This document shows, in pieces, positions 1-8,544 of a stretch of 35,656 bases of DNA. Source of the DNA: Lachnospiraceae bacterium (lineage in GTDB: Bacteria > Bacillota > Clostridia > Lachnospirales > Lachnospiraceae). Made by a program: the position numbers and the translations under genes. The stretch's first letter is position 1. Each line of letters starts with the position of its first letter. A model generated the notes under the pieces. That model was not told the DNA's origin. It saw only the letters and a program-made list of their open reading frames with translations, and did not search any database. The stretch is from assembly GCA_017521195.1 (NCBI GenBank), contig JAFXGP010000042.1:1-35656 (forward strand), read 5' to 3'.

Positions 1-1
1 A

Positions 2-100
2 GAAGGTAAAATTACATTACCGTCGATTGAAATTTATGAATGTAAAGATTTTGGAGAAGCATTTGAATCAAGAGCCTTTAAAGCTGGAATAAAGTTTTAA
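2..100 (+). CDS. C-terminal end of an unidentified protein (partial)
   Basis: An open frame runs from the window edge to a TAA stop and encodes the last 32 residues of a protein ending in RAFKAGIKF. The segment is mixed charged and hydrophobic, with no motif I recognise. The next gene begins 48 bp downstream with no terminator between them, so the two may be co-transcribed. The product cannot be named from this fragment. Confidence 0.5.
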   Translation, partial: EGKITLPSIEIYECKDFGEAFESRAFKAGIKF

Positions 101-148
101 ATGATAAAATCTTAAAAGAAAATCAGATAGATAAGACAGGAACAAATT

Positions 149-547
149 ATGTGGAATAAAATTAAATGGTATATACAGCGGTTTATGATAGGGCGTAACG
201 GAAGAGATGAATTGCAGGTGGCAGTATTATATGCTTCATTAATTTTATATGCATTTGCGTCTGTATTTGACAGATTGATTCCGTTTACGGTTCTTAAAAT
301 AGTTGGCTGGATAGGGGTTTTTTATAGTTTATACCGCTTCTGTTCCAAAGATGTTAATCGCAGAAGAGAAGAAAATCGTAAATTTTTGCAAGAACTGGAA
401 TTTTTGAAACTTAGAATTTCCATGCGTAAAACCCATAAAATTTATCGTTGCAAAGGGTGTGGCCGTAAAATCAGGGTTCCCAAAGGAAAAGGGAAGATAG
501 AGATTTCATGTCCATTATGTGGAAAAAAATTTATTCGCAGAACGTAG
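149..547 (+). CDS. Small membrane protein with C-terminal zinc ribbon
   Basis: This 132-residue protein has two hydrophobic stretches (about residues 23-40 and 45-62), then a basic helical linker. It ends in a four-cysteine zinc ribbon, CKGCGRK (about residue 100) and CPLCGKKF (about 121). The ribbon follows the membrane segments on the positively charged side, so it is probably cytoplasmic. The start has a modest AGGA ribosome site 8 nt upstream. A good terminator follows at 591-635. Ribbons of this kind bind nucleic acid or protein, but nothing here shows which. I know similar short proteins in Clostridia only as hypothetical proteins, so no function is assigned. Confidence 0.75.
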   Translation: MWNKIKWYIQRFMIGRNGRDELQVAVLYASLILYAFASVFDRLIPFTVLKIVGWIGVFYSLYRFCSKDVNRRREENRKFLQELEFLKLRISMRKTHKIYRCKGCGRKIRVPKGKGKIEISCPLCGKKFIRRT

Positions 548-590
548 TATAATTAGTTATGCAAGAGAATACACAAAAATAATGAAAAGT

Positions 591-635
591 TGCCCAAGGT
601 AAGAAAATTACTGAGGGCATTTTTCTTGTCTTTTT
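591..635 (+). terminator. Intrinsic terminator after the zinc-ribbon gene
   Basis: TGCCC at 591-595 pairs with GGGCA at 615-619. An inner GGTAA/TTACT helix closes on a GAAAA loop, with a small AA/GA internal mismatch. The stem is followed by TTTTTCTTG and a second T-run. Confidence 0.75.
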
Positions 636-654
636 AAAGTGGTTGTGATAGACT
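626..654 (+). promoter_or_regulatory. Candidate sigma-A promoter for the TPR/AAA-glgB operon
   Basis: TTGTCT (626-631), a 17-nt spacer, then TAGACT (649-654) preceded by the extended -10 dinucleotide TG (TGATAGACT). Each hexamer matches consensus at four of six positions. The -35 lies in the T-tract of the preceding terminator. Confidence 0.4.
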
Positions 655-713
655 AAATAAGATAGAAAAGTGGGATATTTTACACAAAAATCAAGAAGTG
701 ATTGAGGTGCGTT

Positions 714-3467
714 TTGGATAAACAGGAATATAAATTAAGAGCTGAAGAAATTAAAAGCTTAATAGCAAAAAGAGATTTTTTTGGTGCGGTTAAAATTGCA
801 GATGAAATCGACTGGACCAGAGTTAGAAGTGTTGCCATGCTTTGTACTGTCAGTGATTTGTATAAAGCAAACAGAAGATATAAGGAAAGTAAAGAATTGC
901 TGTTAATGGCATATGAACGTCATCCTAATGGAAGAATGATTGTTTATTCTTTGTGTGAACTGTGTATCAAGATGGGTGAAATGGTTCAGGCCATGGAATA
1001 TTACAAAGAATTTGTACAGTTGGCTCCAATGGATAATGGCCGCTATATCTTACAGTATAAATTATATGTAGCCAATGAAGTAAGTCTGGAAGAGAGAATT
1101 GCTGTTCTGGAAGAATTGAAAAAAAGAGATTATCGGGAAAAGTGGGGCTATGAATTAGCTTACCTTTATCATAGAGTAGGTCTTGCTACTAAATGTGTGG
1201 AAGAATGTGATGAATTGATTCTTTGGTTCAGTGATGGCAGATATGTGAAAAAAGCCATGGAATTAAAGATGCTCCATCAGCCACTAACTGTGGCTCAGGA
1301 AGCAAGTTATAATGCATTTATCGGAAAAAATGCTGAATTACCAAAACCGGAACCGGTAGTAGAAAAACCAATCGAAGATCAGATTAAAGAACCAACCGTA
1401 AATGTAGGACAGTATGATACCATTAATCTTCAGAAAGCCTTAGCAGAAAGCATGAAAGAAGTTTTAAGTCCGGTTGTCAGTGATCCGGTTGTGGAAACAG
1501 AAGAAGAATCAGAACTTATGGGAGATGTGACAGGACAGATTATGGCGTCCATGTTCCAGGATACTTCTGAGATGAAAGAAGTATATTTTGAAGATAATAC
1601 GGAAGAGCTTGTACCACCACCGGCACAAATGGAAGAACTTATTATCAAAGATGAAATAGAAGAGGAAACTGCAGAAGCAGAGGAAGAAATTGCTGAAACA
1701 GAAGAAGTTGCAGAGGTTGAAGAATTATCTGTGACAGAAGAAGTTGCAGAGGTTGAAGAATTGCCTGTGACAGAAGAAGTTGCAGAGGTTGAAGAATTGC
1801 CTGTGACAGAAGAAGTTGCAGAGGTTGAAGAATTGTCTGAGATAGAAAAGATTGTAGAAGAAGAAGCTCTGTCAGAAACTGAGGAAGAAACTTCTGTAGA
1901 AGAAGCGGTTCCGGCCATGGCGGAAGCAAAGGTTGTTAGGGAGACAGAAAAAACACCTGTAGTATCTGTAGTAGAGCCCAGAAAGATTGAAGTTAGTTTA
2001 AGCGGAGTACCTTTTGAAGTTCCAACCGATGCTACCAAAGAAATTCCTTCTATCCGGGAAATTATGGGTCGTCCATTGGTTCCAACAAATGAAAATGTTG
2101 TAATGAAAGCACCGATTAAGTATACAGAAGATGGTATTCCTTCCTCAATGGCAGATTTATTGTCTCAGGAGTATGATGGACAAATCGGTTTGGTTATAGA
2201 AGAAGGAACCAAGGTAGAAAAGCAGATTACAGGACAGATGAATATTCAGGAAGTCCTGGAAGAATGGGAAAAGACGAAGAAGGACTACGAGGAAAAAAGA
2301 AAAGCAGAATTAACCCAGAAAGTTCTGGAACAGACAGGAAGTATGTTTACAGAATTTGAGGAAAAGGCCAGAGACGGAATTTTAGAACAGCTCCAGAAGG
2401 AGATGGAAGAAGAGGAAACAGAAGCCACAACACCTGAAACGGTTGAGGAAGCTGTAGAGGAAATTATTCCGGAAATTGAAGCAACTGAAGAAATTATGGT
2501 GGAAAAACCTACTGTAGAAGAAATTGCAGAGCAGGAACAACTCTTAATACAGGGAGCAGAAGAACAGCCCGTGGTTAAAAACTTACAAGATACAGCTGCT
2601 TTAGAACAACTTATCAGAGAAGAAGTTCTTGCATCAGAAGAGTCCGTACCGGAAGAATCTGTGAAATCTGTAGAAGATTCTCAGGAGACCATTCGTAAAA
2701 TTCAAAAGGCTCAAGAAGAAATCAGAGAACTTACAGAAGAAGAAAAAGCATTATTTGCGCCATTTATTCAGACAAAAGGTGCCAGAAGAAGATTTATGAA
2801 AGCATTGGATCTGATTAGTCTTGCAGCTTATACAGGAAATGTAATTGTTACCGGAGAAGCAGATTCTGATACTGTAAAATTGGCAAAAAACATTATGAAA
2901 GATATTCAAATGACAGATGCTAATTTTTCCGGTGTTATCGCAAAAGTATCCGGTGCATCCTTGAATAGTAAGAGTGTGGAAGGTACAGTTGCCAAGTTGA
3001 ACAATGGCGGTCTTATTATTGAGAAGGCCAGTGAGATGAACAGCCAGGCTGTTATGAAGCTTTTGAAAGCATTGAATCAGGAAAAAACAGGTATTGTAGT
3101 TATCTTGGAAGATAGCAAAAAGGCAATGAAACGTATGTTGGCGGCATATCCGTCTATGAATACTTTCTTTAATGCCCGTATAGAGGTGGAAGAATTAAAC
3201 AACGATGCGTTAGCAGCATACGGCAGACAATATGCCGCACATTTGGAATATTCCATCGACGAACTGGGTATGTTGGCACTTCAGACACAGATAGAAGACA
3301 GACAGACCAGTGACCATATTGTAACGGTTGCAGAAGTAAGAGAATTGGTAGATGGAGCGATTGCCCATGCAAATCGTAAGAATTTGGGTCATTTTTTTGA
3401 TATTATTTTAGGCAAACGATACGATGAAGAAGATATGATAATCTTAAGAGAAAAAGATTTTTATTAA
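714..3467 (+). CDS. TPR / Glu-rich / degenerate AAA+ (CbxX-EccA-like) protein
   Basis: The protein is about 917 residues in three parts. Residues 1-210 are helical with TPR-like spacing (for example RYKESKELLLMAYERHPNG). Residues 210-690 are a very acidic, Glu/Val-rich linker containing four 12-residue repeats of the type EEVAEVEELPVT. Residues 690-917 follow the layout of a CbxX/CfxQ/EccA-type AAA+ domain: a beta strand NVIVTG, a Walker-B-like GGLIIEKASEMN, a sensor-like strand IVVILEDSKKAMKRMLAAYP, and a FNARIEVEEL segment. The Walker A position reads GEADSDTVK instead of GxxGxGK[T/S], so ATP binding is probably lost. I chose TTG at 714 because GAGGTG precedes it at the right distance; TTG at 702 is the longer alternative. 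It lies 16 bp before glgB and is probably co-transcribed. Its role is unknown; a scaffold is an inference. Confidence 0.8.
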   Translation: MDKQEYKLRAEEIKSLIAKRDFFGAVKIADEIDWTRVRSVAMLCTVSDLYKANRRYKESKELLLMAYERHPNGRMIVYSLCELCIKMGEMVQAMEYYKEFVQLAPMDNGRYILQYKLYVANEVSLEERIAVLEELKKRDYREKWGYELAYLYHRVGLATKCVEECDELILWFSDGRYVKKAMELKMLHQPLTVAQEASYNAFIGKNAELPKPEPVVEKPIEDQIKEPTVNVGQYDTINLQKALAESMKEVLSPVVSDPVVETEEESELMGDVTGQIMASMFQDTSEMKEVYFEDNTEELVPPPAQMEELIIKDEIEEETAEAEEEIAETEEVAEVEELSVTEEVAEVEELPVTEEVAEVEELPVTEEVAEVEELSEIEKIVEEEALSETEEETSVEEAVPAMAEAKVVRETEKTPVVSVVEPRKIEVSLSGVPFEVPTDATKEIPSIREIMGRPLVPTNENVVMKAPIKYTEDGIPSSMADLLSQEYDGQIGLVIEEGTKVEKQITGQMNIQEVLEEWEKTKKDYEEKRKAELTQKVLEQTGSMFTEFEEKARDGILEQLQKEMEEEETEATTPETVEEAVEEIIPEIEATEEIMVEKPTVEEIAEQEQLLIQGAEEQPVVKNLQDTAALEQLIREEVLASEESVPEESVKSVEDSQETIRKIQKAQEEIRELTEEEKALFAPFIQTKGARRRFMKALDLISLAAYTGNVIVTGEADSDTVKLAKNIMKDIQMTDANFSGVIAKVSGASLNSKSVEGTVAKLNNGGLIIEKASEMNSQAVMKLLKALNQEKTGIVVILEDSKKAMKRMLAAYPSMNTFFNARIEVEELNNDALAAYGRQYAAHLEYSIDELGMLALQTQIEDRQTSDHIVTVAEVRELVDGAIAHANRKNLGHFFDIILGKRYDEEDMIILREKDFY
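1701..1844 (+). repeat. Four tandem 36-bp in-frame repeats
   Basis: Four near-identical 36-bp units begin GAAGAAGTTGCAGAGGTTG at 1701, 1737, 1773 and 1809, with a decayed fifth unit at 1845-1880. They encode 12-residue acidic repeats. Units 2 and 3 are the most alike, as expected of recent slippage or unequal crossing over. Copy number probably varies between strains. Confidence 0.95.
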
Positions 3468-3483
3468 AATGGGGGATTAAGCT

Positions 3484-5454
3484 ATGGCAGTAAAAACAAC
3501 CAAAGAAACTAAAAAGGCAGCAGAGACAAAAACTGTAAAAGCTCCAAAGGCAGCAACAAAGCCGGAATCCGTGTTCATTTCTAAAGACGATGAATACTTA
3601 TTTGCACAGGGTACCCATTATGACATCTACAAAAAATTAGGTGCTCATGTATCCGAAGAAAATGGTAAAAAAGGTATTTCCTTTGCAGTTTGGGCACCCA
3701 ATGCTCAGAGAGTGCATGTTGTCGGAGATTTTAACGGATGGAACGAATGGAGTCATGAACTTAGAAGATTGGGACCGGGAGGAATTCATGCGTTATTTGT
3801 ACCGGATCTTGGTGTTGGAGAATTATATAAATATGTAATCACAACAGCAGATGGAAAAAAATTATATAAAGCTGACCCATACGCAAACTGGGCAGAATTT
3901 AGACCGGGAACAGCATCTAAAACATGTGATCTTAGCACTATTAAGTGGACGGACAGTGCTTGGATGGCGGCACGTGATAAAAAGGATATGAATAAAGAAC
4001 CGGTAGCAATTTATGAATGTCATATTGGTTCTTGGATGAAACATCCGGGTACTGAAGACGGATTCTATAATTATCGTGAATTTGCAGATAAGATTGTAGA
4101 ATACTTAAAAGAAATGAAATATACCCATGTAGAATTAATGGGTATTGCAGAACATCCATTTGATGGTTCCTGGGGATATCAGGTAACAGGTTATTATGCA
4201 CCAACATCCCGTCACGGATCACCGGAAGATTTTGCTTACTTAGTAAATACACTTCATAAAAATAAAATTGGTGTTATCTTAGACTGGGTACCGGCACATT
4301 TCCCAAGAGATGCCTTCGGTTTGGCAGAATTTGACGGACAGTGTATCTATGAACATCCGGATTCAAGACTTGGAGAACACCCTGATTGGGGTACCAAGAT
4401 TTTTAACTATGGTAAAACAGAAGTTAAAAACTTCCTGATTGCCAATGCGTTGTATTGGATTAAAGAGTTCCACATTGATGGTCTTCGTGTAGATGCGGTA
4501 GCTTCTATGTTGTATCTTGACTATGGTAAGCAGGATGGTCAATGGGTTGCTAATAAATATGGCGGAAACCAGAACTTGGAAGCAATCGAATTTTTCAAAC
4601 ACTTTAATTCTGTTATCAGAGGAACATTCCCGGGTGTTATGACAATTGCAGAAGAATCTACAGCTTGGCCAAAAGTAACTGCAAGAGTAGAAGATGATGG
4701 TTTAGGATTCAGCTTCAAATGGAATATGGGATGGATGCACGACTTCTGCGAATATATGAAGTTAGATCCATTGTTTAAAAAGAATAACCACCATGCATTA
4801 ACATTTGCCATGAGCTACAATAGTTCTGAAAACTACATATTACCATTGTCACATGACGAAGTAGTTCATTTGAAATGTTCTATGGTAAACAAAATGCCCG
4901 GATATCAGGTAGATAAATATGCGAATCTTCGTACAGGTTATACCTTCATGTTTGGTCATGCAGGTAAAAAACTTCTCTTCATGGGTCAGGAATTCGGTCA
5001 GGAAAGAGAATGGAGTGAAGCAAGAGAATTAGACTGGTTCTTACTAGAAAATCCTTTGAATAAAGGTATGCAGGACTATGTAAAAGAATTGTTAAAACTC
5101 TACACATCCAATCCGGCTATGTATGAAAATGACAATAACTGGGATGGTTTTGAATGGATTAACTGTAATGATAATGACAGAAGTATTTACAGTTTTGTTC
5201 GTAAAACAGCTGATGGTAAGAAAAAATTCTTATTCGTATTAAATATGACTCCAATGCAGAGAGATGACTACCGTGTTGGTGTAGATAGTGCTAAAAAATG
5301 TAAACTTATTTTAAACAGTGATGATGTACGTTTTGGTGGAAATGGAAATGAAATTCCGGCAGAAATCAAACCTGTAAAAGGCGAATGTGACGGAAAACCA
5401 TATTCTATCGGATTCTCCTTACCACCATTTACATCAGCAGTATTCCAGATCTAA
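3484..5454 (+). CDS. glgB: 1,4-alpha-glucan (glycogen) branching enzyme
   Basis: GlgB cuts alpha-1,4-glucan chains and re-attaches them as alpha-1,6 branches during cytoplasmic glycogen synthesis. The 656 residues hold an N-terminal CBM48-like domain (FAVWAPNAQRVHVVGDFNGW), a GH13 barrel and a C-terminal beta domain. Visible GH13 motifs are ILDWVPAHF (about 265), DGLRVDAVAS with the nucleophile Asp (about 336), IAEEST with the acid/base Glu (about 390) and LSHDEVVH with the third catalytic Asp (about 459). The length is near the usual 630-730. A Lys/Ala/Thr-rich extension of about 28 residues precedes the family core. GGGGGA upstream supports the ATG. No other glycogen gene is nearby, which is common for glgB in Clostridia. 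A strong terminator follows. Confidence 0.97.
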   Translation: MAVKTTKETKKAAETKTVKAPKAATKPESVFISKDDEYLFAQGTHYDIYKKLGAHVSEENGKKGISFAVWAPNAQRVHVVGDFNGWNEWSHELRRLGPGGIHALFVPDLGVGELYKYVITTADGKKLYKADPYANWAEFRPGTASKTCDLSTIKWTDSAWMAARDKKDMNKEPVAIYECHIGSWMKHPGTEDGFYNYREFADKIVEYLKEMKYTHVELMGIAEHPFDGSWGYQVTGYYAPTSRHGSPEDFAYLVNTLHKNKIGVILDWVPAHFPRDAFGLAEFDGQCIYEHPDSRLGEHPDWGTKIFNYGKTEVKNFLIANALYWIKEFHIDGLRVDAVASMLYLDYGKQDGQWVANKYGGNQNLEAIEFFKHFNSVIRGTFPGVMTIAEESTAWPKVTARVEDDGLGFSFKWNMGWMHDFCEYMKLDPLFKKNNHHALTFAMSYNSSENYILPLSHDEVVHLKCSMVNKMPGYQVDKYANLRTGYTFMFGHAGKKLLFMGQEFGQEREWSEARELDWFLLENPLNKGMQDYVKELLKLYTSNPAMYENDNNWDGFEWINCNDNDRSIYSFVRKTADGKKKFLFVLNMTPMQRDDYRVGVDSAKKCKLILNSDDVRFGGNGNEIPAEIKPVKGECDGKPYSIGFSLPPFTSAVFQI

Positions 5455-5503
5455 TCTTAACAAACCCTAAGGGTTAAGTTTTAGAATAAAAGAGCCGAAA
5501 TAG

Positions 5504-5546
5504 AGAGTGAATGTGAATAATGTTATTCATGTTCACTCTTTTCTTT
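5504..5546 (+). terminator. Strong intrinsic terminator after glgB
   Basis: A 17-bp stem (5504-5520 with 5523-5539, two G-U pairs) closes on a two-base loop as drawn and is followed by TTTTCTTT. It isolates glgB from the flagellar genes. Confidence 0.9.
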
Positions 5547-5550
5547 AGAA

Positions 5551-5577
5551 TAAAAAGTTAGACTTATTTATAGATAG
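5551..5577 (+). promoter_or_regulatory. Possible sigma-D (sigma-28) type flagellar promoter
   Basis: TAAA (5551-5554), 15 nt, then ATAGATAG (5570-5577). The flagellar sigma consensus is TAAA-N15-CCGATAT. The spacing and the GATA core fit but the CC is missing. I see no better sigma-A pair in this gap, and the downstream genes are late flagellar genes, which supports the reading. Confidence 0.35.
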
Positions 5578-5601
5578 AAAATCTGAAAAGAAGTGGTGCA
5601 T

Positions 5602-8541
5602 ATGAAAATTAATTTTGACTGGCAGAATATAATGCAAAAAAAATCTGTCAATCCTTCAAAAATAATAGATGATTCAAAAAATGTCGGGAAAACTTCCGGA
5701 GAGATGAAATCTATTCATAAAAAAACCATTGTAGACATTTCTGAAAAAGTTACGGATGACTTTAAATACGGAGACCAGGGAGGGGCCGCAGAAAAGTTAA
5801 ATGAGGCAATAAGTAGTGAAAACTATGTTGCGATTCAGCGTGATTTTATGACAGTAATGTCTAATTCTATGTCTGCCTCTGATTTTCAGAAAATGAAAGA
5901 AGACGGTTACAATATATCTAATATGGAACCGGAACAGGCAGTTACCATTTTGGATAAAATCAAGACAGTTTTAGCCCAGTCAGGTACTTATGTAAAAGGT
6001 TATAACGATAATCTTTCTGTGGATAAAATTACGGAAATCACAGGAAATGGTGGATATGCTCAGACCATTGCCAAGGAGCTTACCTATGCTGATGCACCGG
6101 TAACAGAAGAGAATATAGAACAGATTGATGAAATGGTAGATCAGGCATTAACCATGGAAAAACCTGATGAAGGAAGTATGGCTTATATGGTAAATCATAA
6201 AATGGAGCCAACCATGGAGAATTTGTATAAGGCAGAACACAGCAGTATTAATGTAAATCGCCCAAACAGAATGACCGGATATGCTTCTAATGCCTATAGC
6301 AAACAGGGTACAGACACGGCAGAAATCCGTAAAACTACTGTTTCGCATGAAGATTTACAGCAGATTGAAAAACAGATTGCTAATAGAATTGAAAACGATG
6401 GTTTGGAAGTAAATGAAGCAACCATTGAGAATGGAAAATGGTTGTTGGAAAAAGGTCTTCCGGTAACCGGAGAAAATATAGAAATTTTACAAAATATTAA
6501 GGATGTAAAATTTCCATTAGATATAATGCATGTAATTAAACAGGCAGCTGCTGCTATATCGGAAGGGAAATCACCCTTTAAGGCGAACTTGAATAAGCAA
6601 GGTGACAATGTTTATAAAGAAGCCTGCAATATATTTGACAGAATTCAGGCACGTAAAACTCTGGAAGAAGTACGTCTAAAAATGACAGTGGAAGCTAATG
6701 TAAAGCTTTTACAATCCGGGTTCCATATAGAAACAGCTTCTATAGAAGACTTAATCAAACATTTGGATATGGCATCCGAAAGTTTGAATGAAAGCATCTG
6801 GGGAAAAGAGGATGCTAATGTAAAAGCAGAACTTTTTGAAAAGACTCAGAATTATTTGAAAGAATTACCTGCTTTACCGCTTCCTGTCGTAGGGAAAATT
6901 CCATTTATGGAAAAGGCAACACTTCCGGCAATAGTTAAGGAAGGAAGAGGATTACAGGAGCAGTATAAAGCAGCAAAAGATTCTTATGAGACTATTATGA
7001 CAGCACCAAGAGCTGATTTAGGTGATAATATCCGAAAAGCCTTTCGCAATGTGGATGACATTCTGCAGGATATGGACATGGAAATCAACGAATCTAACCG
7101 GAGAGCTATCCGTATTATGGGGTATAACCAAATTACTATTTCCGAGGAAAATCTGGAGAAAGTAAAAGATGCGGACAGACAAGTCAGAGTGATTATAGAC
7201 AAATTAAAACCGGGTATGATTCTTCAAATGATTAGAGAAGGAAAAAATCCTTTGGAAATGTCTATGGATGACATAGATACATATATTACAGAACAAGAAA
7301 ATGATTTTGTAAATGATACTGAAAAATTCAGTGAATTCTTATATAAACTGGAAAAGAAAAAAGGAATTACTGAATCTGAAAGAGAAGCTTATGTAGGAAT
7401 TCATCGATTACTTCGTCAGATTGAAAAAAGTGATGGTGCGGTTATAGGCAGTCTTTTGAACCAAAATGCAGAATTAAATTTTTCTAATTTATTATCTGCA
7501 GTGAGAACAAGAAAAGCAAGACATACAGATGTAAGAGTAGATGATAATTTAGGAACTATAAGTAAAGTTGAACGTAAAAGTGCATCTATTTCAGACCAGA
7601 TTAAAAAAGGTATTTTAGAAATCAGAAATACTTTAACAGCAGCTAATAGTACAAAGTCACCGGATCAGGTTCTGGAAGAGGTACGGGAACTTGAAAATGA
7701 CAGTAATCTTAAAAAGCAATTGATTGAAACGCAACTGGTGGAAATCCGGCAAGCAACCAATATTTCAGAAAAAGAAAAAAATTATCTGGAGATATATCAT
7801 CAGCCTGTAACTTTAGAAAATTTACAAAGCAGCATGATATTAAATACCAGAAGGGGTTCTGCTTTCAAAAAAGCCGTAGAATTGGAAGATAAGGTAACCG
7901 GAAGCGATATTACCAAGCAGGAAGAAAGTATTTTAAGAGAAGCGGAAGAGTTTCTTTCCGGTATGGATAAAGAAGAGGATAGGGATAAAGCTTTTGATAA
8001 TGTCATAAACCGTACAAAAGAGGTTTTGGAAGAAGCAGCAAAGCAAAGAGACTTAGGTTATATAGATGTAAAAGAGTTACAGTCAGTATATAAACAAATT
8101 TCTTTTGCTTCAAAATTGGCAAGAGAAGAGAATTACGAAATTCCAATTCAGATAGGAAAAGAAATAACCTCCATCAATCTAAAGATTGTACAGGGAACAC
8201 AAGGCAGAGGGGAAGTAAAAATAACCTTCGAAACAGAACTTCTTGGAAAAGTAGAAGCAAGATTTGTAAAAACAGAGGATGGTTTGGAGGGTTCTGTTTT
8301 AACTGATTATATGGATGGAAAAAAAGTTTTGGAAGCTCATATGGACAGATTGAGTTTAACTTTGACAGAAGCTTTGAAAGAAACGAAAACGGAAGTGAAA
8401 TCGTTATTCTTTGGAGTCAATGAAAAGTTAGATATTAATACTTTAGAGAAAAATGACAGAGATAAAAAAGCAGATGTTTCCGTACTGTATAAAGTTGCAA
8501 AAGAATTTATTTATTATGTGAAGGAAATTAAGGAGGCATAA
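5602..8541 (+). CDS. Large flagellar-locus protein, DUF6240-like, FliK-like C-terminus
   Basis: This 979-residue soluble protein is mostly helical, acidic and low in cysteine, with no signal peptide or membrane segment. I believe it belongs to DUF6240, a Lachnospiraceae family seen beside flagellin genes, but this is from memory. The last 140 residues switch to a beta-rich segment (INLKIVQG, GRGEVKITFETELLGKVEARF) followed by a helix with paired leucines (LSLTLTEALKET). That order resembles the C-terminal domain of the hook-length protein FliK. The middle repeats a helical pattern with phrases such as PVTEENIEQI, PVTGENIEIL and PVTLENLQSS, suggesting degenerate internal repeats. ATG at 5602 is preferred over two GTG codons at 5593 and 5596. 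It ends 3 bp before flagellin, which has AGGAGG, so the two form a transcription unit. The function is not known. Confidence 0.75.
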   Translation: MKINFDWQNIMQKKSVNPSKIIDDSKNVGKTSGEMKSIHKKTIVDISEKVTDDFKYGDQGGAAEKLNEAISSENYVAIQRDFMTVMSNSMSASDFQKMKEDGYNISNMEPEQAVTILDKIKTVLAQSGTYVKGYNDNLSVDKITEITGNGGYAQTIAKELTYADAPVTEENIEQIDEMVDQALTMEKPDEGSMAYMVNHKMEPTMENLYKAEHSSINVNRPNRMTGYASNAYSKQGTDTAEIRKTTVSHEDLQQIEKQIANRIENDGLEVNEATIENGKWLLEKGLPVTGENIEILQNIKDVKFPLDIMHVIKQAAAAISEGKSPFKANLNKQGDNVYKEACNIFDRIQARKTLEEVRLKMTVEANVKLLQSGFHIETASIEDLIKHLDMASESLNESIWGKEDANVKAELFEKTQNYLKELPALPLPVVGKIPFMEKATLPAIVKEGRGLQEQYKAAKDSYETIMTAPRADLGDNIRKAFRNVDDILQDMDMEINESNRRAIRIMGYNQITISEENLEKVKDADRQVRVIIDKLKPGMILQMIREGKNPLEMSMDDIDTYITEQENDFVNDTEKFSEFLYKLEKKKGITESEREAYVGIHRLLRQIEKSDGAVIGSLLNQNAELNFSNLLSAVRTRKARHTDVRVDDNLGTISKVERKSASISDQIKKGILEIRNTLTAANSTKSPDQVLEEVRELENDSNLKKQLIETQLVEIRQATNISEKEKNYLEIYHQPVTLENLQSSMILNTRRGSAFKKAVELEDKVTGSDITKQEESILREAEEFLSGMDKEEDRDKAFDNVINRTKEVLEEAAKQRDLGYIDVKELQSVYKQISFASKLAREENYEIPIQIGKEITSINLKIVQGTQGRGEVKITFETELLGKVEARFVKTEDGLEGSVLTDYMDGKKVLEAHMDRLSLTLTEALKETKTEVKSLFFGVNEKLDINTLEKNDRDKKADVSVLYKVAKEFIYYVKEIKEA

Positions 8542-8544
8542 GAA

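Noticed and set aside
1430-2038. Long minus-strand Ser/Thr-rich open frame
   Set aside because: It is the mirror of the Glu-rich repeats on the plus strand; its composition follows from GAA codons and it has no ribosome site.
5463-5475. AACCCTAAGGGTT palindrome after glgB
   Set aside because: It is a short stem without a T-run; the strong hairpin 30 bp later explains termination.
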